Below are positions 38,453 through 50,099 of a DNA stretch of 64,000 bases, piece by piece. Every line of letters begins with the position of its first letter. Within the stretch, counting starts at the first letter, position 1. This stretch comes from Inonotus obliquus (Eukaryota; Basidiomycota; Agaricomycetes; Hymenochaetales; Hymenochaetaceae). The stretch is taken from contig JAJHTX010000011.1 of NCBI GenBank assembly GCA_032164295.1, positions 1,550,001-1,614,000 of the forward strand. The letters run 5' to 3'. The translations under genes were made by a program, and so were the position numbers. The notes beneath the pieces were generated by a model. The model saw only the letters and a list, made by a program, of their open reading frames with translations, ran no database searches and was not told where the DNA came from.

Positions 38453-39682
38453 TCATGCAAAACTGTACGATACCATGGATTCTGTATGGCACATCAACCG
38501 CGACCAGAGATTGTCCGATCCTCCGGACACCGCTTCTCTCGCCAATCTCACCACCCGCCGCTTTTTCACACACCTCCCTTCTTTGCCAAAATACCGCCCG
38601 CTCTCGAAGCTCCAATGTAAACTCCCGATGATCCAATCCTCAAGACCGCGTACGTACATTGCGACTTCGTTGTCGATTCTTCCCCCACGATCAAAGGAGG
38701 GTAGCCGCTTTTTTGCCGCCATAAAACGGGACATCGCTGCGTCGCAGAGTTCTCCAACGAAATCGACGGCTTCTTGTAGACTTAGGTTTAATGTTCGCAT
38801 TGCTATCGGTATCATATTGTGCGTATCCTCGCGGGCATCCTCGACCTTGAATGAGAAAATATCCTACAAGACGTATTGAATTCGTACATGAGCCTCAGGC
38901 GTTAGGAGAAATTAATGGCAGATGGGAAGACATACATTCGACCATGCCACCATGTCGGTCGTGCAATCCCCGAGACATTCGATAGCTTCGTGTTCCATGA
39001 CGTGGTCGGGCAAGTCCAACCCGTTGGCGTATTCGATCAGCGCCCAACATGGCTTGCATCCACTCGTGTCGCGTCTTAACACGATGTACGAGTCGAGGTC
39101 CATTACCACCCCCGCCCGACGGTCGAGTGCTTGTTGTGACACTGCACGGAAGAACAGATCAAAGGTGCTGATGAAGCGGGCTTTTGCTCCCTTAGACGCT
39201 GTGGGGACTATACGAGACCAGATGCTGCTCGAAAATATCAATTAGCTTTCTGGGGCGGTCCTTGATGTTCATCCTACTTACTCTCTCGCCATCCTTCCTA
39301 CTTTCGTCCCGGATTCGAATGTAGGGTCGCATATAGACCCGATAACCATTTTGCGTGTGTCCAGTGTACCAGTATTGTCCATCTCATCAGAGAGGTCGTC
39401 AAGGTGAAACAAGAAGCTGAGGAAGTCGCATGTGACGCGCAGCTCGTTCGCAGGAGCGTCCGGATAAGTCATAGCTGCGAGTAAACCACATTTGAGACCA
39501 CGGAGAGCAGCGAGTTTTCTGGCGCCGAGGCTGCCTTGGGAGTATAACCATGCATCAGATTGAGCTCCCACTTCGGCACCGTGGGGGTTTACGCGTAGTA
39601 TAAAGGGACATTCGGAAATGAGATCAGGAATGACGAGCTTAGCTACCCTAGGAGGGAAGTATGTGGGTTTCGAGCGGCGCAT
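38453..39682 (-). CDS. Sesquiterpene synthase (fungal class I terpene cyclase)
   Basis: Read right to left the exons are 39682-39282, 39224-38936 and 38863-38453; 366 residues, close to the usual ~350. Class I metal-binding motifs are both intact: the aspartate-rich HLDDLSDEMD (DDxxD) near residue 115, and the NSE triad WSNDIFSFKVEDARED split by intron 38864-38935 right after N. The RY pair near the end (SFESGRYFG) is present too. The mushroom type (NPH..EV..QSDAW, NELRVTCDFLSFLF) suggests cyclisation of farnesyl diphosphate in the cytosol; the product cannot be predicted from this reading. No P450 or other tailoring enzyme is adjacent. An MFS permease and a membrane protein precede it. Confidence 0.9.
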
Positions 39683-40332
39683 AGTAGTCGTAAAGTAAGT
39701 GGGATTCTGTGAGCAGCTCAGCACTCCAAGTAGCCAGGCGCAGTGAGGAAGAACGGGTTTTACTTCGCCGGCTTTTATATCGTAACTCTGAGCCACGAGC
39801 TGCGAAATAAACGCATAGGAGCATACATACATTACAACCAGCTACCATTTTGGCGGAAGACAAGCTGAAGGGCATGTCACAGGAAGCAGAGGGAAGTCTG
39901 TTCCAGTGATTAAAGTCGCCATCAGTTGATCCATTAGCCTAACCTGCCAGCAGCGTCTAAAGCTTATTTGAGTGGGAAGTTCGGACTGTTATCGGTGACA
40001 AACTCGTCGATGTCAGTCTTTCAAGATCTCCGAGGTTCTTGTCCGAAACGACGAGTAGCATCCTACTTCCTGTCCTGCAAGCAATGAATAGAAGTGCCTC
40101 GGTCAGCTTTCTGATGACATGCAATTCTGTCAGACTGCTTCTGAAATTCATAAGCTAGTGTACTGTAACATGATACATTTCGCCAGTGACAGGACAGGCA
40201 ATAGGAAGTCAATAAGTTACAGTTCTGGACCAGTACAATTCGCCACTGATGCGCCAAGCGCGGCAAGAAAAGGAACAGGATCAAGTTTACATGCGTACAA
40301 TTGTTATTGTGAGTGGAGCGTTGAGCAATCAG
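39683..40332. other. Promoter of terpene synthase and 3' UTR of het-C
   Basis: No gene seen. Both flanking genes are on the - strand. Confidence 0.5.
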
Positions 40333-43300
40333 TTACCAAGGCGGGCGAGGTTGGCCGTATCCGCCTGGACGAGGTCCACCATAATAGTTCCCACCAGGAC
40401 GCTGCGCGGGAGTGTTTGCGTTGGGGAACGGAGGGGGACCTCCCGATCCAGAGTGAGGTGCAGGTCCTGGCATGGAGAATCCTCCAGGAGGGGCGTTCGG
40501 ACTTGGGAATGAAGGTACTCCATGAGATGATGGGGGAGGTCCAGGAGGAGGAGCATAAGACGGAGCGTAAGACGGCGCGTAACCCGGACGTGGTCCAGGA
40601 GGAGGCGGTCCAGGAGGAGGCTCATAAGATGAGGAAGGATGCCCGCTAACTGAGCTACTGATTCGTGTGTTCGAGCCTCCATAATAATGGCCAGAAGCTG
40701 CACCAGAGTGAGTCGGCTCCGATACGCTCAATTGCATGCCAGGGGCGGTACTATAACCATAAGTGGAGCCACCAGAAGCAGAACCATCCGGTCCAGTTCC
40801 AGATCTGAAGCCAAAGCCTCCAGATTGAGTTGAGCTTGCCTGGTTCAAAAGTGACTGGGCTTGGGAGACACCGGGAATGGAGCTCAAGTAACCGCCGAGC
40901 TGTTGTTGCGCATTCTGCGCAGCATTCCAAGCTGCACCGCCTTCCGCACTCGATGCGCCACCTTCACCTTTACCTCGAATATTTAAGTGGTTGCGTACAT
41001 GATCCTTCGATAGACGTGATATGATGGCATGTTGCTTATTTCCAAGGCCAGTGACCCACTCATGCATCTTCGCCATCATTTCCCTCTGAATCTGGGAATT
41101 GGGATTGTGGAAATCTGGATGAAATCTAACAACGCTTCTTCAACGTTCGTTCGGTATGTGTTTGTCAGGGAAACGTACAAGCACTCCAAGATTTCTTCGG
41201 TGACTTGACGAACGTTGACAGAGTTGTCGCTCCACGCTTTAACAATGAGTTTGGCTGAGTGTTGAACAATAACCATAGCGATTTGACCAGCCGGTTCGTT
41301 CAGCACGAGATTCTTCAAATTATGAACTTTAGTTTCGTGCTCGCTTCATTCACGCCAGAAGGTCGACTCACGAAATGATCCTTGCTGAGAAATGAATGCG
41401 TCGGGTCGGACTAACAAATATCGTCAGCTATGCCTTACAGATTCATCATCACGTATACTCACGGCATCAGGCTTATCGAAAACCTTGCCAACACTCGTCA
41501 GTCTCCTGTCGACAGCTCAAAGTGTCAAATCTAGACATACCTCATATTGATCATGGTTATCAATAACTTCTTTCGCAGCGGACATAAGTCCGGAGGTTGC
41601 AGACTTCATTATAGGCTTGAGATAGGGTTCGAGGGTTGTAAATATGAACACGGAAATGCTCTCCGTAAGCTTCTCAATGAGTGGACCAAGGCCAGGAATT
41701 TTCTCTGCAGATATGTCAGATATAAAAGGTTGGAAATATATAGGAGTAAATAGCCTACCAATCGTCTTCTCGATCTTCTTGACAACTGCGCAGAAAAAAC
41801 TCAAGGTCTCCGAATACTATACATTAATAAAGGACGAATCATACGAACCAGCATCTCTAAAAGTCAGTACACGCCATAGGACCGCATGCAACTCTTGCGG
41901 GCTCATTTCTTCCGGACGTTTGCCATCAAACTGGCCATTCCTGATACGCTCCATGTCATCTACTCCCCGGCTCATATCAGAACGTGACATCCCCGAGTCA
42001 GGGTCATCACCAAAAGGAATCTTGGTGATCAGGTCTTTGATGACAGACGCAGATGCCCCGTCACTTCGTCCTCCAGACCCCGAACGTGAGCGTACGTTGG
42101 CTTTCTCCAGCTCCTTGTTTAAGTCACTTACGGAGGCTTGACTCTATAAGAGGCGTCAATTCGATAACTCCCGTAAGAAATACCAACGTACAATGTGGTC
42201 TGTCGCTTCGCCCAGCAAACTGTGGATGAAATCACTCCCACCGAAAGTGCCTTGTGTGGCAAGAAGTTTAATGTGCTTCCGAACAAACCAAATCACTTAC
42301 CAGTGATGAGGGGTGCTACATATTTTCCATTAGGAGCCTTGATGCGTACACGATCTCCAACGTGTACAAAAACATTGTTGTGCCCCATAGACACGAGGAC
42401 AAGTTCGCAGAAGTTTGAATGCGCAGTAAAGTCTTCCAGAGTGTGCATCTACGTGGCATACATTCATCAATGGACAGAAAGCAGAGAGGATAGGAGACGA
42501 TCTTACTGCTGAACCAAACAATCTATAAGATTCATACAAGTCTGCTTTTCGGTCCGTTGAACGGTATTGTCGACCTAGATGAATGCACTGTTCCAACACT
42601 CGGCGAACAAGCGCCCTTGAAGTATCCCAATGACCGTTCTCTGTGGTGCCATACAAGGTCACGCGAGTCCGATACTGTTAGCCGACTTACGCACCATTTG
42701 CGATATAATTCTTCATTCCCGTCCGAGGATCAATTTCAAGTTCGCGAGGATCAACCGGACCGCGAAGCTTTGGGTAGTACTGCCGTGCATCCTCGCCCTC
42801 GCCATACCCTTTGGGGTTGTCAATGTGTTCCGTCTGGTCGATTAAAGTTGAATTTACGATCGTCTCAAAATACGGAACGAGATGCATACTGGCAGATAGC
42901 ATCCAAGCCGCTCTTCTGTAACTTCAAACTCGTTTGTAGCATAACCGTGAGCGAGAAATCCGAGTGCCATGCATAGATTTAGGATCGTCTGTCAAAAACA
43001 TGGTTAGAACCGTTCGACAAAACGCAGATGCGGATTGAGACGATGACTGGAGTATCATACCTGAAGTGGTAATTTTTTGAGAGATGCAACATCTACCGCT
43101 TGCGAGTAATCACGGAGCCAGTTTCTAGAGCGAACCAGGTCAGATAAATCCAGAGGAGAAAGCGTGCGACGCACCCAAAGTAAATGCGCTTTATATCCAA
43201 ACCACCAAATTTGCTTTTTCCAGCGAAAGCACCCAGTATGCCTCCGCCTGTCTTCTTTGCTACATCCGCAAGGATGTCTTCCTGCAATGAACGAGAATAT

Positions 43301-43550
43301 GAACGAGAAATGCCACACGAAACGACTGGGTGAGACGAACTATATCACCATGGCGGAAAGCACGACCCTCGAGGTACGCAAAACTATACGAGGGGTGTGT
43401 CAGCGAGCGTCTGGGATGAGTGAGACGGAGTACGTGCCTTGGAATGTTACCCGCGCCGAAAGCATATACTCCATTGCCAGGCAAGCATACAGTCAGGATG
43501 AAGAGCACAACGAGTAAAATCAACAAATTTGAAGGTAATTTCCGAGGCAT
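40333..43550 (-). CDS. het-C: Het-C homologue (heterokaryon incompatibility protein C)
   Basis: Sixteen exons, right to left: 43550-43438, 43383-43341, 43281-43175, 43124-43061, 42988-42890, 42833-42695, 42640-42507, 42448-42301, 42250-42192, 42143-41845, 41799-41759, 41704-41541, 41483-41463, 41410-41372, 41312-41179, 41125-40333; 798 residues. A signal peptide (PSNLLILLVVLFILTVCLPG) is followed by the hallmark YLEGRAFRHGDI, then GGLDIKRIYFGNWLRDYSQA, TEHIDNPKGYG, MHTLEDFTAHSNFCEL, KIPGLGPLIEKLTESISVF and SQIQREMMAKMHEWVTGL. The C-terminus is a Gly/Pro/Tyr-rich tail. In Neurospora, het-c controls vegetative incompatibility; the family is extracellular or membrane-linked. The first intron (43384-43437) starts with GC. 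Whether the basidiomycete gene acts in recognition is unknown. Confidence 0.93.
43384..43437 (-). other. GC-AG intron in het-C
   Basis: Donor AAG|GCACGT and acceptor CGTATAG on the - strand. Splicing gives NIPSFAYLEGRAF, the family consensus. The intron is 54 nt and stop-free, so retention inserts 18 residues without a frameshift. Confidence 0.75.
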
Positions 43551-43938
43551 TGCGAGGATGAGATGATGGGGGTTGAAAGTGAAGAAAGGGACCTTGTGCT
43601 GGGCGCTGTTCTCCCTTTTCACTGTCCTCAACTCCGGTGGTGCCGACTACCGTTGCCGTTTATGGGAACTCCGAACTGAGAAAAGTTACGTAAGCGAATC
43701 GTATCGCTAAGTAAGTCAAGAATTTTCACCAAGAATATAAGAAAATGCTTGGTTTGGCTCAGCAATCAGTCTGCAGACAAGCTTCAGAGAAGAGAGACCA
43801 TTCTGAAGAAATGAGTTAGTTTTATTATAATAAATCTTTCAACTCAAAAACTAGCATCACGTGATGCAGATTTAGCACCAACGTCACAAACGCGTAAAAT
43901 CTACAAAGTACTGTACTTACTACCATACCACCACCATC
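43551..43938. promoter_or_regulatory. Divergent promoter region of het-C and the 43939 gene
   Basis: A gap of 388 bp between two divergent start codons, so it should contain both promoters. No specific motif can be named with confidence. Confidence 0.45.
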
Positions 43939-44829
43939 ATGTCCACAGTCACTCAAACTCAACCAGTATCTCCAACACGCAAAATATTCCCTCATTTATC
44001 CCCTTCAAAAGCTGTTATAAACCTAATCGCTTCAAAACGACATGCTAGTTCCGCAGATCTGAAAGCAGACCCAACTACCAGCACTCCTGAACAACGGCGT
44101 TCCGTCTCGACTCCTTTGGTTCGCGATAAAGGAAAGACGACCTCGAATACAGATGCGGAGCAACAGCTTTCTCAGACCGTAAGTGACGGACCCCAATCCG
44201 CCACTCCAGCTCGACACAAGTTGACTTTCCCCCATGTCGCAAAACTCTTCGTTAAGCTTCGTCGCATGCAGAAGAAAGCAAAGGCCCATCTTATTGACTC
44301 GACTTCCGGTGATGATCCTATTTCACATGATTCGCTTCTTGATTCCAATGGCGAACCGGATGTGACAAAGAAACTGGCACGTTTGGAGATACTCGAAGTT
44401 TATGCTTGTTCGGATGGCGTTGACGTTGCGAAATTGCTGCGCGCAACCCGTGCCAGCCTTCTTGAACATGCCAGTCCTCTGCATGCGAATGCTCTGGTCG
44501 ACGAACGGTACGTATCAAGCCAGTATTATTTTTACAATTTCCTGTCAGTGGAGCGCTCAACATCAGTTATTGTACGTAGATGGACATCTTCAATCTGTAG
44601 CCCCAAACATAGGAATGATGGGAGTTTCAGAGTTCATGTGAGTCTTCCTTCTGGCTTCCTGGCTTTGTAACGCACACCACCCGTGATTCTTCACTTAATT
44701 CTCACTGGCACTTGACAACGCCTCTTCCTCTATAGATCCAATACGCCGCAACTGCCGCCACCTCGTCTAAGCGTGATCCTCAGCAGCCCGTTGCTCTTGA
44801 CAAAATCAGTGGCGTACCGGGCCTCATGA
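43939..44829 (+). CDS. Unknown protein, Ser/Thr-rich N-terminus
   Basis: Proposed exons 43939-44511, 44549-44637 and 44736-44829; about 251 residues. I do not recognise it. The first ~85 residues are polar (STVTQTQPVSPTRKIFPHL), then comes a basic helix HVAKLFVKLRRMQKKAKAH, a region VTKKLARLEILEVYACSDGV, and WSAQHQLLYVDGHLQSVAPN ending in MGVSEF. The proposed first intron is only 37 bp and the phase at the last junction allows two readings of the final exon: one ends ...KSVAYRAS, the other (KISGVPGLMTIAHRDTVS) looks more protein-like but breaks the phase. The 3' end is therefore uncertain. Confidence 0.5.
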
Positions 44830-45941
44830 CCATTGCCCACCGCGACACTGTCAGTCTGAACGTTGTCGAGCTCTACGAAGACGCGCAGGTTGTACAGGGT
44901 TGAATCCTCGTGTATCCGTGCCCTTCTTTTCATTTCCCGTCGCCAATTCATTCCAGAATCCCATTCTCTTGATGCCCACGAGTCATTGCCGCTATCGCAT
45001 CCTTCCATCTCCATTCTACATTCTCATTTGCTTCCGGAAGAGAAAATACATACCATAGGATCACCTATTCTGTATTATATCACACTTTTCCGTTTCATTA
45101 TCGTAGCGCAGCCATCTCAATTCCCTTTCGCAGAATCACTTAATTCAACCTCCCACACCCTACATGTTGGTGTTCTCGCTTTCCTGGTCATACCCGTGCG
45201 TTACGTGCGTTCTCTTTAATCTATAATTATTCTCTTGACTGTACAAGCATATCCTCTTAGGGTACAAATGAAATAATTACTAGTGGTAACCATGAAAGTG
45301 ATCAGTCCAGTGACTTTCCCAGTCATGGCTTGAGAACCCACTCATTCAACACGCGTAGTACTGCACCCATGGTAAGTATGGGGGAGCGCGTTCTTGCCAA
45401 ATGCGTCCAACAATTCAGTTTCGGAAAGCTCGGATCCTCTCCATTCTGACCCTTCGTCAGGTCAGGTAAACATGATGTCTTGGCCAACGATCCCTGGGCA
45501 GCGAGTACAACGCAGAATTCATGGTGCGTAGCAGCAGTTCAGACCTTGCTTTCATCTCTCACACAACGGGAGTCCAAATTTGGAAATTTTAGGATGCAAC
45601 TGCAACTGACCATCTGACCGGGGGTTATCAGACCTTATCCGCAGGCTAGATGCAGTGTTATTCAAGTACTTGACCCAATCTGGTTTGCACACGCATGACT
45701 TGGACGAACCTCCCCGTTACCAGCAGCTTTCTGGTCTTTCGTTTGTACCAATCCCTCCGAAACTTACGAACGCCACAAGACATCCACCCCTTCGGGCTAG
45801 GCTTTCTCTATCGCCTCTAATCTAAGTGGACTCGCATTGCTTGTCTCTGCTACCATCCACTCCTCGACTCGGGATCGATCTATCATCTATCTGAAGAAAG
45901 TTTGAAATTCATTGGTAACTCTTGCCTCAACGATATTTTGC
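44830..45941. other. Intergenic region
   Basis: Pyrimidine-rich 3' sequence to about 45230, then ~700 bp without a supported gene. Confidence 0.5.
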
Positions 45942-46534
45942 ATGTCCGTATACTACCAGACGAGTCCGCCAGTATCTCCGCCACGAACGTACTATCCAGG
46001 ATCGTGGCGAGGGTCGTTATCTGGCTCTGAATATGCTCGTCCATACAGCGCATATTCGACCGCTCCATACGGCTATTACGCACCAAATTCTGGGTATTAC
46101 CAACGTACGTACGCGTGGCTCCTTTCAATCTTACAATGTCGATTAATCTGACGCTTGTGCCTCGTGTTTTTGCGCCATCGTTGCGTCTGTACACAGCGGG
46201 TGCAGCCATGACTGTTGCGCAACCTCGTTATACAGCGCCAATGGCGTACCAACTCTACCGAGGGAATCGTCAGTATTCATACTATTCCGGGTACCCCTAC
46301 CAAGGTGACGAATGTTGTGGGTGTGATGGGAGTGGACGATGTTGTGGGATTTACTGTTGTGGTCCTGACGCGAGGTATGACTCTCAAGGGTATGGAAGGG
46401 ATGATGAACGGTGCTGCGGATGCTTCGGAGGACGGTGCGTATACCCGTTCTTGACTAATATTCTGAGTTGACATTTTACTTGCAGCCGTTCACAATACAA
46501 CCGCAATCGCCGACACGATGGCTGCTGTTGGTGA
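45942..46534 (+). CDS. Small Tyr/Gly/Cys-rich protein of unknown function
   Basis: Exons 45942-46104, 46197-46434 and 46486-46534 splice in frame to 149 residues. The N-terminal half is rich in Tyr, Pro, Ser and Gly (YYQTSPPVSPPRTYYPGSW, APYGYYAPNSGYYQ). The C-terminal half holds repeated cysteine pairs: DECCGCDGSGRCCGIYCCGP, ERCCGCFGG, and the final residues GCCW. The Tyr-rich head plus CC-rich tail recalls CYSTM-type or YPxYP-type small membrane-associated proteins, but this is resemblance only. No signal peptide is evident, so the cysteines could be palmitoylation or metal sites in the cytoplasm. Confidence 0.6.
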
Positions 46535-47038
46535 TTCCGCGCTTCGACCCAACGTCTCCGTCCCCGACTGGTCCAAGCTCATTACGATCCATGTTCTTTC
46601 ACTCGATGGCTGTTCCAACTTATCATGAAATACCCTTATCCACTCCTCGCTCACGATTACGGGCTTCCGAAGCTCATGCAAGGACCATTCAACGTGCTAC
46701 CTACTGTAATACTAATCTGTTATTTAGCCAAGATCGTGTATCACTATATCCAAACACTACAATTCGTTTCGGACACCCTCTGTAATCCTCTCAAGTCCTA
46801 GATACAAAACTTTCCCGTGCGTGATTACAGAATTCGAAACACAGTGCATGCATATGAGATGATCGATGTTTATCAAGGTATGTATTACAAGGCGGACTGA
46901 AGGGCATAAGCGCGAGGTAGATCATTTCAACCGACTACGCACTGTATCCGAATAACATCTGCGAATGGTTGTATAGTATGTTAGCTCGAGGCGTGTAAGC
47001 AACGAACCTGCGTGATACCCGAATGTGGTAGTGAAAGC
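46535..47038. other. Intergenic region
   Basis: No supported gene. It separates two convergent short genes. Confidence 0.5.
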
Positions 47039-47741
47039 TCATGCAATTGGCACGGTATTACGGGCAACCGGGGCAAGATTCCCAGGAAGCCCGTTGTTCA
47101 CGTTTGCTCCGGCAGCGGCACTGTTGTATCCTGACTTGAAATATTGGACTATTCTCTCGCCCGCTGTTCTCGCCGGTCCAGGCGGACCCGGTGCTGCGAC
47201 TCCGTCAGGTCCCACAGGGCTGCCTGCAGCAAATTCTGCAGGAGTCCCTGGAACCGCAGCGGGACCACAACACCCGCAACAGGTTCCTATGGTAGCCTCT
47301 GCATCAGCTTCTTCGACTCCCTCCGCAGCACCCGTATTGACAGGCACACGATTAGATACAATACCTGTTCCTGAAGTACCAGCCGCCCTTGAGCCAGTTC
47401 CGTACGTACCAGCAGTCGCCCCTCCAGAGTCCATCGGAGCAATGGCACCTGGTTGTGTTCTTATTGCGCTTTGTGGCATAGTGGTCTGGGCTTGCAGAAA
47501 AGGGGCTCCGATAGCCGGTGTCGCTAATAAGGTGATGAGGACAAGGGCTCACGAGCAATATCTTGAAAAGCAGACCTTGACTGGTTGAAGGGTCAGGTGT
47601 GTAGTACTGACTCAACCCATGGACCAGTCCAGCATTCACCGTACCAGAGCCAGCGGTTGGTGCTAGATAGCTTTCATACCAAGCTGTGCCCATGTTGTTT
47701 CCGATGGAAGAACCAGGCATTGCAGGATAGTGAGATTCCAT
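47039..47741 (-). CDS. Unknown Gly/Ala/Pro/Thr-rich protein
   Basis: Exons 47741-47576 and 47490-47039 (intron 47491-47575) give 205 residues starting MESHYPAMPGSSIGNNMGTA. The chain is low-complexity with TYGTGSRAAGTSGTG and a central CCGCC. No family recognised. The + strand also has a 187-codon open frame over the same DNA (47025-47588), so the coding strand is not certain; the - strand was preferred because an exon with an ATG and good splice signals lies in front of it. Confidence 0.42.
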
Positions 47742-48047
47742 AGCTGATATCCAACGAACAATTGCGCTCAGGTAAAGAGGCCATTAAGATATCCAAGGCA
47801 TTCGTAGCAGCAGTCATACGTCACAGTGAGGAGCGAGAATTTCACAGCCTCGATTTTATTTTTGGTATTCATCGGTACACGTGAGTAGCTCGTATCACAA
47901 CCCGTTCCCGATCATGGCTCGAAATTTAACAACAGCAGAACAACGTGCAGCAGAAGCAGGTTATGTAGGGTACATAACCGCAACAAATACATAATCTATG
48001 TAATAGGATAATAAATGCACCTCGTTCAGAATCGAAACAGACTGGAC
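47742..48047. other. Short intergenic gap
   Basis: Nothing seen; the 3' end of one - strand gene and the upstream region of the other. Confidence 0.4.
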
Positions 48048-48641
48048 TCACACTTCAGTGCAATCCCTCATTCGAGGACCTCCTACTCTGATCTTCCATT
48101 TGGACGATGCATCATCGGACTTATCAACCATTACCAAGTCCTCCCTCATCGTTCCACCCACGAATCCTGCTTGTCTAGTATTGAAGGGGACGTTGCCCGG
48201 AGGTGACATTCCGACGTGGGGATAGGGCTGAGTGCTATAACCATCGACGGGTGCAAAAGGTGTATATGGTGGAGGACGTAACGATCTGTCATGTGTATGT
48301 GCTCGAGGCGGGCAAGCTTGTTGGAATGTCGGGATATCTTGACCATTCACTCAACACGTGCGAGAACTAGAAGCGGGAAGAAACATACCTTCTACCTGAC
48401 GACTATGTCCAGAAAGATTGCTTGCCGGGTTGTGCGCTGGCAAGGTGGCCTCTGGAATCTGGGTAGGCACATGGACATCCTGGCTACTGCTGGAGTGCAT
48501 GGGAGTGAGGATGGTCATGATCTTTCCATAGAGTATGGACGTACGTTGACTACTCCAGAGCGCTGACCCAGGGATCAAGTTGATGAGATGGTGAGCTATC
48601 CATTGGCTGGAGACACGCGATACCGAAATAGATTTTGCCAA
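48048..48641 (-). CDS. Unknown Pro/Ser-rich protein
   Basis: Exons 48641-48389 and 48337-48048 (intron 48338-48388, GTATGT...CAAG, phase 1) give 180 residues. The junction reads SGHSRQVEDIPTFQQACPPR. The second half has RPPPYTPFAPVDGYSTQPYP and a charged MREDLVMVDKSDDASSK. It resembles the disordered proteins next to it (45942, 47039) in composition only. The start could be the internal ATG at about 48523. No family recognised. Confidence 0.45.
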
Positions 48642-50099
48642 TAGGAAACTTGTGATGATATTCGTGCACCACTATGGAAACGCGGATCCGTTCCCACGGA
48701 CATGCCCACGTGCGGAACAAACTCCGTGCCCACTAAACCAACAACTCAAATGCATAAATTTATGACTGTAACTCCTCCTCCCACCTTAAGTTATCTTGTA
48801 AGGTGTATATATGAGTAACGAATAGAACTTACATTTTTACAGCTGTTTGCAAAAATATTGGCAATTGCGTCTATCACATGTTTTTTGACACATCTTACAT
48901 CCCTCCTAGGTAAAAATGAACAAAAGCACTTTCTTTCTCACTAAATATAGCACGTAAAATCTTCATTCAAAAACTAAAAAAAAACTTCTCAAAAATGCAC
49001 TTCCGTTGCAGCAATCTGCATATCTAATGGCACTCCTCCAGATCATAGGGAGAGAAGTAATATATCATATCATGTAATATCTTAGACTTTGTAAAGAAGA
49101 CTGTGTGAGCAGAGGGGGAGTTTATAAGCTTCCTATCATATGTTTTAATCAACATATTAATCTTTCTCTCTATAAATTCAACAGCTGCTTTACACATACA
49201 TATAAAAGTTATTTCTCTCCTAACTCTTGAATATACAAGCCAGTGACTACAAGTACTAGTTATGTAATACTTCTAGAATGTTTATTATTGTAAAAACTTG
49301 AAGGTGAATGTATAAATGGTTGCTTGTGGAAAATGTCAATTATTTTCTAAATATAGATGATAGAGTCATCAGAATCTATAATTATGATAACAAGCTTTTA
49401 CAGCTGTTTGCAAAATATTGGCAGTCGGGCCTTCACATACTTTTTTTGATACATGTTGTGCCCCCAGCACTCAAAAATGCACTAACGCATCAATTTCTCA
49501 ATCAATACTGCATGTATGGACATGATACTAGCACCAAAACAATCTTCTCGAAAATGCACTTCTGGTGATACCAATATATTGTAGATGAACACACACGTGC
49601 CCTGATGAAAAAGATAACATTCTCACTTATTCTGATCATCACTTCGTCTTATATTCTAACATAACCCTACAACATCTGCTTTCTCAGCCTATCTGTTACA
49701 TCAACAGCTCCACCCTTACCTAAGATAGAAAGCTGGACCAAGCAGGGTGCATGCAGTTGGCAAAATTAGGTGTGATACCCTAGAACAGCAACAACGAGAG
49801 GCATTGCCTAATGTGATAAAGTGAAGTTGTTAGTCAGTTTACACATTTTCTTTGCAGCCAGCTGTTCTGTCGCTTGTTGCTGTACAACAAAAGAGGGGCA
49901 ATAGCAGAACCACATGAAGAATGACACTTGGCGAGAATTGTAGAATAAGCGAGGATGTTGCGCAAGTGATGGATGGGTGTGATAATCAAATGTGTGTCAT
50001 ATAGATAGCAAGACATGTCAACAGCACATCTTGCTCTTACTCTTATCTTCCAACAACTTGTATGGTCTGATGTCATCACAGAATTTCCAAGGACTTGAG
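48642..50099. repeat. AT-rich region with a ~180-bp direct repeat
   Basis: From about 48.7 kb the base composition drops to AT-rich. A segment starting CAGCTGTTTGCAAAAATATT at 48839-49022 recurs in the same orientation at 49400-49580 with moderate divergence (both contain ..TCAAAAATGCACTTC.. type ends). The CAG...TGGC start resembles Tc1/mariner termini. No gene seen. Confidence 0.55.

Noticed and set aside
47025..47588. 187-codon + strand ORF rich in Pro/Ala
   Set aside because: It overlaps the spliced - strand gene at 47039-47741; the low-complexity DNA is open on both strands, and the - strand has an ATG exon with splice signals.
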